From: Acidicapsa ligni
Lineage (GTDB): Bacteria > Acidobacteriota > Terriglobia > Terriglobales > Acidobacteriaceae
DNA length: 64,000 bases
NCBI RefSeq assembly: GCF_025685655.1
Contig: NZ_JAGSYG010000009.1
Span: forward strand, 1-64,000
Direction: 5' to 3'
Position numbers and translations under genes: made by a program. The notes under the pieces are model-generated. The model was given only the letters and a program-made list of their open reading frames with translations, did not search any database and was not told where the DNA came from. This document shows, in pieces, positions 33,686-43,076 of this stretch (positions are counted from its first letter, which is position 1; each line of letters starts with the position of its first letter).

Positions 33686-36088
33686 TCAGTACAAAGGTAA
33701 CGTAAAAAAGAATGCCGCCCCGTTCGGCTCGTTGTTAGCGGCCCAAAGCTTTCCTTCATGGGCCTCGATGATGGACCGGGAAATCGCTAGGCCCATTCCC
33801 ATCCCGTTCTCTTTTGTCGTCACAAAAGCTTCGAACAGGTTCTCCGTGCCATTCAATCCTGCCCCGTTGTCCCGAACCCCAACTGTAAGTTGGGAGCCAT
33901 TCCAGCGCGACTCGATCATGATGGCCGGCTTTTGAGGGGGATTGTCCTGTAGCGCATCCAGGGCATTCTGTATCAGGTTGATGATGACCTGCTGAACTTG
34001 AACACGATCGGCACGCACGAGTGGCAGATCTTCCTGCAAATCTCTCCTCAACACGACCTTACTTGTTGCCCTCTGCGCCCGCATAAGCCGTAAGACCTCT
34101 TCGATCAGGTCTTCGAAATCGAAGGACGTCATGCGGGGCGTCGCATTCTTAAAAAGGGCCTGGATGCGATGTACGATGTCCGCTGCCCGTTTGCCATCCC
34201 GAATAATACGTTCAGCGCTAAGCCGCGCACGGTCGATGTTGGCATGCTCGTTCTGCAACCACTTACTGCAGGCATATCCATTCGCAACAATCGCCGCAAG
34301 GGGTTGGTTGATCTCATGTGCAATCGACGCCGAAGCTTCGGCTATCGCGACGAGTTGAGAAGTCTTGGCTAATTTCGCATGGGTACGATAGAGACTTTCG
34401 GCAGCATTCTTACGATCCGTTATGTCGGTATTGAGTCCATACCAATGCACGACGTTTCCTTGGCTGTCCATCAAGGGTTCACAGCGAACATGAAACCACC
34501 GATATGTGCCATCGAATCTCAAAAGCCGATGCTCAATCTCGTAAACCTCGCCTGTTTGAATCGATCGCTCCCAGGCTGCAATCGTCACATCGAGGTCATC
34601 CGGATGAATCATCGTGTGCCAACTTGAGGTGAAGTACGCTAGATCTCGCCCCGTGTATTCGACGACTCGCCGATTCAAGTAGCTGGGGGTTCCATTCGGG
34701 AAGGATGACCAGACAAGACCCGGCAACGTATCGGTCACCAGTTGGATATGCTTATCGCGCTCACGCAGAGCCTCCTGGGCTCGTTTGGTCTCATCAATGT
34801 CGAGGTTTATCCCGTACCAGCGCAGAATTTCGCCGGTCTCGCCGAATACCGGCTCCGCTCGAACATGAACCCATCGATAGACTCCATCGAATCGTCTGAG
34901 TCGATGTTCAGAGTCGTACAGAATTCCTTTTTTCATCGCATTTCGATAGATCAGTCCGGTCGCCTGCAGGTCATCAGGATGGATGTATTTAGCCCACCCC
35001 GATGCTCTGATTTCACTCAACGTGTGCCCTGTAAAATCCAGCACTCTTTGGCTGATGTAGTCGGGCTCGCCGTCGGCTGCCGCGGTCCAGACCATTGCAG
35101 GCAGAGTCTCCAAAAGCCGGCGGAGCTGGATCGTGCTTTGTTCGACAGCTTGCTGTGCACTGCGTGTTGCTTCAACGTCCAGAAGCAGCGCATACCATTT
35201 GAGAACTTCTCCGTCGAGGCCAAGAACAGGCTGATTCAGAACCTCGAACCATCGGTATTCCCCGTCAAAGCGCCGCAGGCGGAAAGATTCATACTGTGGA
35301 CGCTTGTACTCGATGCAGTCCAACCATCCACGTACGATTCGCTCTTTGTCGTCAGGATGTAAGCGCTCTGCCCACCCAAGAGCGCGAAGTTCAGATATGT
35401 CCGCGCCCACGTAGTCGAGCACCTGTTTGTTGACATAATCGAGTTCGCCACTGGCATCATTGACGACGATCATGCCGGGAATTCTCTCTAGCGTCAGCCG
35501 GAGTTCCTGCTCATTACGCTCGAGGGCAACTTCCATTTGCTTCCGATCTTCGATATCGGTGGTGACGGTGTACCACCGAAGCACCTCTCCGTTGCGGCCG
35601 TGGAGTGGTTCAGTGCGTGAATGAAACCATCGGTAGACGCCATCGTGACGACGTATGCGTAGATCATGCTCCTGGGGTGAGCCCGATTCTCTTAGAACTT
35701 GCCACGTATGGTCCCGGACAGCAGCGTCATCCGGGTGAACGCATGCGCGCCAATCGTTCCTGATCGTCTCAGCGGTCTTGCCAATGTAGGTGCACACGTT
35801 GGGGCTGATGTAGCCAATGTTTCCCTGTGCGTCCGCACTCCAAAAGAAGCCCGGCAACATCTCAATCGGCAGGCTATCTTCGCGACCCTTTTTATGTGTC
35901 CTCGCTGTGACCCATCCGATGCAAAACGATACGAAGCCGACGAGTGCAAGAACCGCCACGAGGGAGAAGGTTTCGCGTTCCGAGAGCCGTTGGCTCAACT
36001 GGACCAAAGCATTCAAGCAGGACCTCCTTTGTCCGTCGATGTCCCGAACAACTGGCTCATCGTGGATGCAGACGTGCTCCCATACCAC
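33686..36088 (-). CDS. Multi-PAS sensor histidine kinase
   Basis: An 800-residue kinase. A single hydrophobic segment (LVAVLALVGFVSFCIGWVTA) near residues 42-62 anchors it; four tandem PAS/PAC units follow (each with HPDD and RRFDG-YRWFH-type signatures), then HisKA with ASIAHEINQPLAAI near residue 590 and the ATPase lobe with IINLIQNALDAL, RDNGAGL and GMGMGLAISRSI. PAS repeats suggest sensing of redox, oxygen or small ligands. The start is a GTG at 36088 and is uncertain. No response regulator is adjacent; the FixJ-type one at 24179 is a candidate partner. Confidence 0.9.
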   Translation of the reverse strand: MVWEHVCIHDEPVVRDIDGQRRSCLNALVQLSQRLSERETFSLVAVLALVGFVSFCIGWVTARTHKKGREDSLPIEMLPGFFWSADAQGNIGYISPNVCTYIGKTAETIRNDWRACVHPDDAAVRDHTWQVLRESGSPQEHDLRIRRHDGVYRWFHSRTEPLHGRNGEVLRWYTVTTDIEDRKQMEVALERNEQELRLTLERIPGMIVVNDASGELDYVNKQVLDYVGADISELRALGWAERLHPDDKERIVRGWLDCIEYKRPQYESFRLRRFDGEYRWFEVLNQPVLGLDGEVLKWYALLLDVEATRSAQQAVEQSTIQLRRLLETLPAMVWTAAADGEPDYISQRVLDFTGHTLSEIRASGWAKYIHPDDLQATGLIYRNAMKKGILYDSEHRLRRFDGVYRWVHVRAEPVFGETGEILRWYGINLDIDETKRAQEALRERDKHIQLVTDTLPGLVWSSFPNGTPSYLNRRVVEYTGRDLAYFTSSWHTMIHPDDLDVTIAAWERSIQTGEVYEIEHRLLRFDGTYRWFHVRCEPLMDSQGNVVHWYGLNTDITDRKNAAESLYRTHAKLAKTSQLVAIAEASASIAHEINQPLAAIVANGYACSKWLQNEHANIDRARLSAERIIRDGKRAADIVHRIQALFKNATPRMTSFDFEDLIEEVLRLMRAQRATSKVVLRRDLQEDLPLVRADRVQVQQVIINLIQNALDALQDNPPQKPAIMIESRWNGSQLTVGVRDNGAGLNGTENLFEAFVTTKENGMGMGLAISRSIIEAHEGKLWAANNEPNGAAFFFTLPLY

Positions 36089-36157
36089 GATAGTCGCTCG
36101 ACGCGCCGGGCTTCATAAATATGACAGCTACCAAATTGCAAGCAGAATGTGGCTCGC

Positions 36158-36928
36158 TCATACAGTCTTGGGTGCAGACGCGTGTGGCTTGGCCCGATTC
36201 ACCGTTCTCTTCTCTAGCTCTTTACCTTTCCGTCTGTCCAATACCGGGGACGCTCCATTACCACGCAACTTCACACTCTTAGGTTCTTCCGCATCAACCG
36301 AGGCGACCGCCCTTATTTCGGGGACCATTAAGGCATCGAAAATTCGCTCCATGAGCAGGGCTTGACGGTGGGCGGTGAATAGCTTCGGGCGGATCTCCCC
36401 TTCCAACGCAAGGACCGACACAATTGGCGCGAGCGACCCCAATGAAGTTGCCATCCCTATCAGATCGTCGGCAGCCCTGATTCCGAGTGCCGAGATCATA
36501 TTGCCTTCGAAATTCCAAGCTCCCATAAGCCTTTGAGTTCGGCCAAATTTCAACTTGGACTCTGGATGCCGCATCGCAAACAGTTTGAATTCCAGGACCA
36601 GGAGCGGCAAAGCCTTATCGCGCACTCGCTCAAGATAGAAGGACCGCAACACATCCAAACGTTCCTCTACCGGAACCCCATCGATCCGTTCACGAATCTC
36701 GCGGGCAAAGCCCGACATCCGATCTTCGAACAGCGCCAGAAACAAATCCTCCTTGTCGCGGAAATGCGCATACACGGCACCCTTGGTTCGGCTCGCGGCG
36801 GCGGCAATCTCAGCCACCTGCGCCTTTTCGTATCCGTCGCGGACGAATACCCGTTCGGCGGCCTCCAGTAGGAGCCTGTGCGTGCGTTCGGTACGCGGCT
36901 GGGTCGATTTACGAGGGACCTTATTCAT
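36158..36928 (-). CDS. TetR-family repressor
   Basis: A 256-residue TetR regulator. The N-terminal HTH (LLEAAERVFVRDGYEKAQVAEIAAAASRTKGAVYAHFRDKEDLFLALF) is typical; the C-terminal ligand domain continues to about residue 210 and ends in a basic, Pro/Lys-rich tail unusual for the family. It faces a palindrome at 36962-36975 in the divergent region with the gene at 37061, and so probably represses itself and that gene. Confidence 0.92.
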   Translation of the reverse strand: MNKVPRKSTQPRTERTHRLLLEAAERVFVRDGYEKAQVAEIAAAASRTKGAVYAHFRDKEDLFLALFEDRMSGFAREIRERIDGVPVEERLDVLRSFYLERVRDKALPLLVLEFKLFAMRHPESKLKFGRTQRLMGAWNFEGNMISALGIRAADDLIGMATSLGSLAPIVSVLALEGEIRPKLFTAHRQALLMERIFDALMVPEIRAVASVDAEEPKSVKLRGNGASPVLDRRKGKELEKRTVNRAKPHASAPKTV

Positions 36929-36961
36929 GCGGCAATCAACAAGAATCTGCTTTTATGAAAC

Positions 36962-36975
36962 ATACCCTATGGTAT
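36962..36975. promoter_or_regulatory. probable TetR operator
   Basis: ATACC-CTAT-GGTAT, a perfect 5-bp inverted repeat in the divergent promoter region, 33 bp upstream of the TetR start. A second GGTAT half-site lies at 37000-37004. Confidence 0.6.
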
Positions 36976-37060
36976 ATTGTCCATAGAAAGATACTTCCGG
37001 GTATATTCTGCGCCGGGGCATCTTAAGGCTTCGCGAGGTTCTCTGAAAGCAGGCAATTCG

Positions 37061-38080
37061 ATGTCCTCATGCTCTGCGTCGGTCGTTTTTCGTACGATCC
37101 GCACACCCGCTGCGATTCTGATCGGTTGCATCCTGGCGCACCGACCTGTCTCAGCGCAGCAAGTAGTTCCGCCTCATCAACCGAATAAGGTCACACAGCT
37201 TTTCGGCCTTCCTGACATACCGCGGAACAGCCACGGAGCTCTTTCCGTCACGGATGCGACGGTCGCCTTTGATTCTCCACATGGAGAGGCGGAACTCCGA
37301 AGAGCCGACATCATCAGTGTGACTCCCGGCAGCGAACCAGGAGAAATCTGGGGTACAACGGGCCAACTCATTCGAATGGCTCTTCCCTACGGGGGCGGAA
37401 AGGTTGCCGCTCAAATCATGCGAAAGAAACGAAACTTTCTAACGCTTGAGTATCGAGACGAAAAGGGTGCCTATCACGGAGCTGTCTTCTCGACGGACGC
37501 TAAGACTGCATTTGTGAATGACGTTAAGAGTTTGGATCAAAACTCGAGCGAGCCAGTTGAATCCCAGGCAGAACTTTCCGATCATTCCTCTCTGGTATGT
37601 GAGGGGGAGACTTCCGGACCGGCTGCAGTGCGGTTGATGCGAATCCGGGTTGACGACTCTGTTGCCCTGCCGGCGGAAGACCGCGCAATGATCTACGAAG
37701 ACATCGTTCGGCAGCTATCCAAGAATCAATCGGTCGGACAGGTCTTCAGAGATGGCGACCGTGGCCACGCCGCTGCTTGTGCACCGTTCTCGGTTGTCGT
37801 TGCTGTCCAATCATTCAAGAAAGGTAGCCAAGTGACGCGGGCATTCCTTGGGCCACTCGGCATGATCATCGCGCATACATCCCTCCATTACACGGTCTCG
37901 GTTCAAGACCGAGGCGGCAAAGACATTCTCGAGCGTCGGCTTAGGAATTTGGAACTTCGAGATGTGGACAGCATGAGCATTACGGGGGCTGTGGGAAGAT
38001 CGGTTGCAAAGGCGATCAAAAAGCAGCATCTCACCGAACCTGCCGATAAGCAGATTGCGAATACCCCACAAGGCCTGTGA
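37061..38080 (+). CDS. exported protein of unknown function
   Basis: A 339-residue protein. A hydrophobic stretch (TPAAILIGCILAHRPVSA) near residues 15-32 looks like a signal peptide. The mature part is mixed alpha/beta without recognised catalytic motifs; stretches such as SVTPGSEPGEIWGTTGQLIRMALPYGG and VRLMRIRVDDSVALPAEDRAMIYEDIVRQL are distinctive. It starts 133 bp from the divergent TetR gene and is its likely target. The ATG at 37061 is chosen over a longer ORF because the signal peptide then begins near the start. Confidence 0.7.
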   Translation: MSSCSASVVFRTIRTPAAILIGCILAHRPVSAQQVVPPHQPNKVTQLFGLPDIPRNSHGALSVTDATVAFDSPHGEAELRRADIISVTPGSEPGEIWGTTGQLIRMALPYGGGKVAAQIMRKKRNFLTLEYRDEKGAYHGAVFSTDAKTAFVNDVKSLDQNSSEPVESQAELSDHSSLVCEGETSGPAAVRLMRIRVDDSVALPAEDRAMIYEDIVRQLSKNQSVGQVFRDGDRGHAAACAPFSVVVAVQSFKKGSQVTRAFLGPLGMIIAHTSLHYTVSVQDRGGKDILERRLRNLELRDVDSMSITGAVGRSVAKAIKKQHLTEPADKQIANTPQGL

Positions 38081-38305
38081 CGCAAGGCCGAGGGGAGAAG
38101 CTTAGGACGCGAAATACCGCCGCGAAAGGTCGGTATCCTGCCGGTTCTTATTGGAAAGCATAATAGCCAACTGCCCTATATACACCTATCCTCATTGTTA
38201 AGAACGGCAGTCCCAGAAATGGATAGTCCTGGACGAAGAACGCCCTCTGGCGACGCCGCCGGGGATGGACCTTGTTGAAGATGCATTCTGAGTATTCCGC
38301 CTTGA

Positions 38306-38503
38306 ATGAGTGCCAAGCCCCCAGAATCGAACGAGAATCAGCACTGGAAGAGCGTGCATGCCTGTCCAAAGTGTGATCACGCTTTGGATCTGGCCGCGAT
38401 CAACCTAAAAGCTGTCACCACTGGAATCGTTCGTTGTCCAAACTGCGGCTGGGTGGGGCCGATAGAAATTCGCATTGTAGAACGCGATCCCTTAGAGCCG
38501 TGA
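38306..38503 (+). CDS. small zinc-ribbon protein
   Basis: A 65-residue protein with two Cys pairs, ACPKCDHA near residue 20 and RCPNCGWVG near residue 44, separated by about 22 residues: a four-cysteine zinc ribbon. No other domain is present. Such short ribbons are often nucleic-acid or protein-binding accessory proteins; no partner is visible here. Confidence 0.65.
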   Translation: MSAKPPESNENQHWKSVHACPKCDHALDLAAINLKAVTTGIVRCPNCGWVGPIEIRIVERDPLEP

Positions 38504-38553
38504 CTCTAGCTATCGGATGCGTCAAATTGCTGACGTACGGGTGATAGTAAGTC

Positions 38554-39510
38554 TTAGAGGGTTCCGGCACCGGTCTGACGCTCGAAAGGAGACTGGTTTG
38601 GCGCACGCACTTGGAAGCGGTCCAGCCTACGCATAAAGGATCTAACGAGTGCGCTCATCATCTTTGATCGATTGTCTGATCTCGAAATCAAATAGGTCTT
38701 CAAGGAGAGTGGGTCTTCCGCAAGGGGACGCACCGTCACACCATCACGCGCGATGCGGAGGGCACCAGTTTTTACAACGAAGGCGACGCAATCCCCCTCG
38801 GATACGAACGGGAATGCCTCTTCTGGCGCCGTGATGTGCTGAATCTTATGGGGCATGCTCCCTTTGACTTCCGCCGCGATCATCACGTTGTCGTAGAGCG
38901 TCGGATGTAGTCGTCGCTCGAACAGAATCCAGCACCGATCAGCCAGTTGCTCGAAAGTGACATAGGCATGACGCGCCAGGACATCATCTACTGACATCGC
39001 GATATAGAAGGGGACCTCTGCGATCTTGGCCGTTGTCAGCAGCGGTGATTCCGGAGGCTCTGTGGCGATAGCCAGATCGAGTGCTCCGGCAAGGACTTCA
39101 TGGGTCAAATCGAACGAGTATTGGCTCGAGAGTTCAATTCTCATTTGAGGGAATCGCGAGCGTTGAACCGAGAACAGCGTCGAGGACAGGAAGGGATCGG
39201 TATAGGGGGACCTGCCGACATGAAGGATCAGATCTGCACCTTGCATTGCGGCACGGGCGGCTGTGAACGCTCGATCACTATAAAGAAGTGCGACGCGCGC
39301 GTGTTCGACATAGGCGCGGCCCGCTTTGTTGAGTTGTACCCTCTTACGGTCCCGGTCGAAGAGTCGTCCTCCCAGCTTCGCCTCGAGATCCGCTATATTG
39401 CGCGAAATCACCGGTTGGCTGACATGCACTTTTTGTGCTGCCAGAGTGAAGTTCAGCTCTTCCGCTAGCGCAATGACCGATTCCATATCCCTTGTTTCGT
39501 TGCGTGCCAT
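38554..39510 (-). CDS. LysR-family transcriptional regulator
   Basis: A 318-residue LysR regulator. HTH: MESVIALAEELNFTLAAQKVHVSQPVISRNIADLEAKLGGRLFDRDRKRVQLNKAG; effector domain with ILHVGRSPYTD and AGALDLAIATEPPESPLL. The ATG at 39510 has GGGAGG 7 bp upstream, so the much longer in-frame extension is rejected. It lies beside unrelated genes; a target may be the divergent stretch to its right, though no gene starts there for 550 bp. Confidence 0.9.
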   Translation of the reverse strand: MARNETRDMESVIALAEELNFTLAAQKVHVSQPVISRNIADLEAKLGGRLFDRDRKRVQLNKAGRAYVEHARVALLYSDRAFTAARAAMQGADLILHVGRSPYTDPFLSSTLFSVQRSRFPQMRIELSSQYSFDLTHEVLAGALDLAIATEPPESPLLTTAKIAEVPFYIAMSVDDVLARHAYVTFEQLADRCWILFERRLHPTLYDNVMIAAEVKGSMPHKIQHITAPEEAFPFVSEGDCVAFVVKTGALRIARDGVTVRPLAEDPLSLKTYLISRSDNRSKMMSALVRSFMRRLDRFQVRAPNQSPFERQTGAGTL

Positions 39511-40066
39511 ATCCCAACCTCCCATTGCTACTCGACGGTTTGTGGGATGAGACGAAACTGGCTGCTTTGTCTGGACATCGGTATTTGGAATCACCTGGGA
39601 ACGTCCTACAAGGTCTTGCGGATACGTGGCAAACAATCGGTCTAAACTGTGGTTTGCTCGGAGACAAAGGCCATCCCATCGCCGGATGACAATGTACTTT
39701 AGACGCACGCAAATGGCCCTGGGACACTAAAGATAACGTCAGGAAAGGGCTCTTATACCCTGTCGCTATAACAGACCCTCAAATCTGCATTGGACTTCGT
39801 TGCGGCGATGGAGAATCGTATTCCTAAAGAGTGCGGTAAGGCTGCCTGCCAGGGAATCAGCCCTCCAAGATGTTCGATCAGGGCATTCAGTAGTGGCATG
39901 AATCTCCGGCTTTGTGGCCAGCACTCCCTGGAGAAAGGTCATGTCGCAACACAGCGCATCTGTGCGCCATACCCTTTCTAATTCAGCATCCACTGCCGGA
40001 ATCCTCGACTACCGGCGCACTAAGACCACCCTGTTGCTGGTGGTGCTAACGATGTAGGACTCCTCT
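39511..40066 (+). other. 556-bp stretch without a supported gene
   Basis: No recognisable coding sequence; short ORFs on both strands look random. TTATA-N9-TATAA at 39753-39771 is a loose inverted repeat that may hold a promoter (TATAAC) for the gene at 40067 or a regulator site. Confidence 0.45.
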
Positions 40067-40846
40067 ATGGCGACCCTTCCCAATTCCTCCGAGAGTTTCC
40101 CCGACTGGAGCCCGAAAGCCAAGGAGATGGCAGCCGAGGCCAAGGTCCTCTCTGGCAACAAGCTTGAGCAACTCGTGATTCGTATCCAACGGCACACCGG
40201 GCGTCCGAAAGACACTTGTTGGCGGTTCGTTATCCAGTACGGAATCAAGAACAAGCCGGAATATCGACGATGGACCGATCTCGAGTTTGAGCTCGTGCGG
40301 GAGGAGTTGGTGAAATCGACTGTCGAGCAGGTCGCCAAAAAGCTGAACCGAACCGCTAAGGCGATTCGCAACATGCTCCGCAGGAACCATCTGAGCTTGC
40401 GGGACATTCGTTGCGATCTTTTTTCCGTGGAAAGCCTCGCTACCGTGCTTCGTGTTCGCAAGAGTGAGATCGTTCACTGGATTGAGCAAGGGTGGCTGGA
40501 GGCGAGCGTCGGGAGCCGCGGAAAGCGGCATTTCTACATCATCACGCCCGAGGCTCTGACAAAACTTTACAAGCAGCATCAACACGACCTCTTGAAGCGC
40601 GGAATCCGCAATCAATCGCTCTTCGAGGCTTATCTCCAGTATTGCTTTTCACCGAAGCACACGATCGGAGAACAACTGCTGGATGTTCGGCGGGACAAGC
40701 GGGAACGTGCTGCCTTTGCAGCCGCAAACGCTGTGGACAGCGATCCCGGCGAGGAGGATGAGGAGGATGAAGATGAACACGATGAAGAAGAGCGTGGTCC
40801 GAGTCTCGTCGATCTTGAAGAGTTGGATGAAGCCGACGAAGACTGA
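40067..40846 (+). CDS. DNA-binding protein with SANT-like and MerR-like HTH regions
   Basis: A 259-residue protein. Residues 80-110 (WTDLEFELVREELVKS followed by RTAKAIRNMLRRNHLS) look like a Myb/SANT or sigma-4-like helix-turn-helix; residues 115-165 (FSVESLATVLRVRKSEIVHWIEQGWLEA, then GKRHFYIITPEAL) resemble an excisionase/MerR-type HTH with a wing. The C-terminus is an unusually acidic tail of Glu, Asp and a few His. It overlaps the next small membrane gene. Role unknown; probably sequence-specific DNA binding. Confidence 0.75.
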   Translation: MATLPNSSESFPDWSPKAKEMAAEAKVLSGNKLEQLVIRIQRHTGRPKDTCWRFVIQYGIKNKPEYRRWTDLEFELVREELVKSTVEQVAKKLNRTAKAIRNMLRRNHLSLRDIRCDLFSVESLATVLRVRKSEIVHWIEQGWLEASVGSRGKRHFYIITPEALTKLYKQHQHDLLKRGIRNQSLFEAYLQYCFSPKHTIGEQLLDVRRDKRERAAFAAANAVDSDPGEEDEEDEDEHDEEERGPSLVDLEELDEADED

Positions 40847-41075
40847 CGAAAAGGTCGTAAACGATGTATGCCCTTGCTGCGGAGTCAGTGGCTATACCTA
40901 TGCGCCACGGACGACCGCGAAGGATGTCGCCATCACTATCCTCTGCTCCATCTTGCTGCTAGCGATCGCGGTTCCGGCCGCGTGGGCCACGGAACAATGG
41001 ATGGAGCGGGAGGGCCAGAAGATCACTCATCACAGGATGCTCTGGCATGAGCCCGTTGAGAGTTGGGATCAATGA
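40827..41075 (+). CDS. small CxxC membrane protein
   Basis: An 82-residue protein with a CPCCGVSGY zinc-finger-like segment near residue 15 and one hydrophobic helix (VAITILCSILLLAIAVPAAWA) near residues 32-52, ending in a polar tail. Start uncertain: ATGs further upstream in the same frame overlap the neighbour more deeply. It overlaps the 3' end of the DNA-binding gene by 20 bp. No homologue recognised. Confidence 0.5.
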   Translation: MKPTKTDEKVVNDVCPCCGVSGYTYAPRTTAKDVAITILCSILLLAIAVPAAWATEQWMEREGQKITHHRMLWHEPVESWDQ

Positions 41076-41227
41076 ATCCCGGACGGCTCTCAGAACTCGC
41101 CGATCTCAAACGATTGCCCAGCCTGCCGGACAGCGGCTCTATTGTGGTAGGTTGTCTCCTGTATCAGGGTGGGTTGCAGGTTTTTGTTTGGGATCTTTGA
41201 TCGTTGTGAACGGTACTCTATAGCGGA

Positions 41228-41818
41228 CTAATGAAAGTCGTGAGAAGCGAGCGCCAATCCATTGTTCGATAGCTGAATAATTCGCTTCGCCTGGACGTGG
41301 ACCACATTATCTTCGCTCTGCAGCTTTCCTTCGACCAGGAAGAACTTGCACCGCTCGACAGTCAATTTGTTCTTCTCGAAAAAGTCCTTGCTCACGATGA
41401 TGTTGAAGATTCCCGTCTCGTCCGCCGCCGACATGAAGACCACGCCTTTCGCTGTGCCGGGGCGCTGCTTCACGATGGCGAGCCCGGCCGTCTTCACGTA
41501 CTCTCCATTGCGACGTTTCTGCAATTCGCTGGCGGTGAGCACTCCCTGAAGACGGAAGGTATGCCGCCAGTAGTGCATGGGATGTTTTCCAATCGTCAGC
41601 CCCGTGCCTCCATAGTCCGCGACCAGACGCTCTTCCACATTCATCTGTTGGAGAGGTTGCGATTGCGCATCCTCTTGTAACCATTCGCTGCGCTGCCGGA
41701 AGAGAGGGCCTTCCATCTTGCCTGCACGTTCCACCTGCCATAACGCATCGCGGCGATGCGCCACTCCATCTATGGTGTTGAGTGCACCAACGCGAGCGAG
41801 AATGGTAACCCTGAACAA
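41228..41818 (-). pseudogene. dnaE2 (imuC) 3' remnant
   Basis: Only the last roughly 190 residues of an error-prone DNA polymerase III alpha subunit (a full DnaE2 is about 1,050 residues). Recognisable parts: LARVGALN, AHRRDALWQVERA, ERLVADYGGTGLTIGKHPM, TAKGVVFMSAADETGIFNIIV, LLVEG-like FFLVEGKLQ and the family C-terminus ASHDFH. The polymerase and PHP domains are missing, so it cannot work. At its 5' end it abuts a fragment of an exonuclease III gene on the opposite strand, marking a rearrangement breakpoint. Confidence 0.85.
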
Positions 41819-41859
41819 GCCGTCGAATCACACGCCGATCGTTGTAACTCTGGAGTAGC
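41817..41859 (+). pseudogene. exonuclease III C-terminal remnant
   Basis: Translates as KPSNHTPIVVTLE then stop, matching the end of the exonuclease III gene at 58827-59591 (KPSDHTPIIVRLA). The metal-site Asp is Asn. It precedes a 2-hydroxyacid dehydrogenase, exactly as at 59591-59641, so this is the edge of a duplicated segment. Confidence 0.8.
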
Positions 41860-41916
41860 GGTGAGCTGAAACGAACTGCAAAGAATGCTTCAGAGAATTG
41901 GTGACGAGGAGACGCG

Positions 41917-42897
41917 ATGGCGAAGGTAGCAGTATTGGATGATTGGCAAGGCGTTGCAAAGAGCAGCACAGATTGGTCGGCGTTGTCCGCGATCGCCGAT
42001 GTCATCTTTTTCGAACGCGCATTTCAGAACGAAGACGATACAGCTGCGGCACTCTCAGACTTCGAGGTAGTGCTTTCCATGCGCGAACGTACGCCGCTCC
42101 CGGCCTCGCTGATCAACAGGCTTCCCAATCTGCGAATGCTCGGCATCACAGGCTCGTCGAATGCAGTGCTCAATCTTGCAGCCTGCACAGCGAAAAACAT
42201 TGTTGTGAGCAACACAACCGGTCATGGCGGAAGCGAGGCATCCACTGCGGAGTTGGCTCTCGGTCTTCTTCTTGCGGCAGCTCGCGCCATACCTGCTGCC
42301 GATGCCAATATGCGAGCAGGCTACTTTCAGGAAGATCTGCCGGTGGGTATTTCTCTGGCAGGAAAGACAATCGGAATCCTCGGGCTTGGACGGCTTGGCT
42401 CGCACATGGCCCGCTATTGTCAGGCTCTCAATATGACGGTGGTGGCGTGGAGCGAGAATCTTACCGTAGAGAAGGCGCGAGCAGCAGGCGTTGCTCTCGT
42501 CTCGAAAGAGGAATTGTTCTCGACCTCCACTGCCATCAGCATCCATCTTGTACTTTCGCCGCGTACGCGTGGTCTGATCAATGCGTCCGATCTGGCTCGG
42601 ATGAAGCCGGGAGCAATCCTGATCAATACTTCCCGCGGTCCTATCGTGAACGAGACGGCTCTCGTTGAGGCGGTGCAGGCGCGTCGCATCATCGCAGCTC
42701 TCGATGTATATGACCGTGAACCGCTGCCTCAAGACCATCCTTTGAGGAGTGCTCCCAACACGGTCCTCACGCCGCACCTCGGCTACGGTGTGCAGGAGGT
42801 ATGGAGAGAGTTCTACGGGCAGAGCGTCGAGAACGCGCTGGCGTTCCTCAAAGGAAAACCTGTACGTGTCGTGAACGCCGAAGTTCTTCGAGCCTGA
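41917..42897 (+). CDS. D-2-hydroxyacid dehydrogenase, copy 1
   Basis: A 326-residue NAD-dependent D-2-hydroxyacid dehydrogenase. The cofactor loop is GILGLGRLGSHMARYCQ; catalytic residues are R in INTSRGPIVNE, E in YDREPLP and H in LTPHLGYG. It is collinear with the protein at 59641-60621, with about 80% identity by hand count and no gaps, so the two are recent paralogues. The start has GAGGAGACGCG upstream, also shared with the second copy. The upstream exonuclease remnant shows that the duplicated unit was longer than the gene. Confidence 0.92.
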   Translation: MAKVAVLDDWQGVAKSSTDWSALSAIADVIFFERAFQNEDDTAAALSDFEVVLSMRERTPLPASLINRLPNLRMLGITGSSNAVLNLAACTAKNIVVSNTTGHGGSEASTAELALGLLLAAARAIPAADANMRAGYFQEDLPVGISLAGKTIGILGLGRLGSHMARYCQALNMTVVAWSENLTVEKARAAGVALVSKEELFSTSTAISIHLVLSPRTRGLINASDLARMKPGAILINTSRGPIVNETALVEAVQARRIIAALDVYDREPLPQDHPLRSAPNTVLTPHLGYGVQEVWREFYGQSVENALAFLKGKPVRVVNAEVLRA

Positions 42898-43076
42898 TAG
42901 ACATTCGGCTACAGGGAGTCTTGGTCGGGGACTCGAATTCAACGCCTTAGAATCGAGGACCGCCCTTTCCAACCCTTGCCGCCTCTAAAACGGCTTACAG
43001 AGACTTGGCTAGAGCGGGTCGCACAACGTTATGAAAGGGGCCGACCGAGTCGCCAACCCGGCTCTCGATCAAATCT

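Noticed and set aside
42055-42972. 305-residue minus-strand ORF
   Set aside because: Antisense to the 2-hydroxyacid dehydrogenase; also absent from the second copy as a comparable protein.
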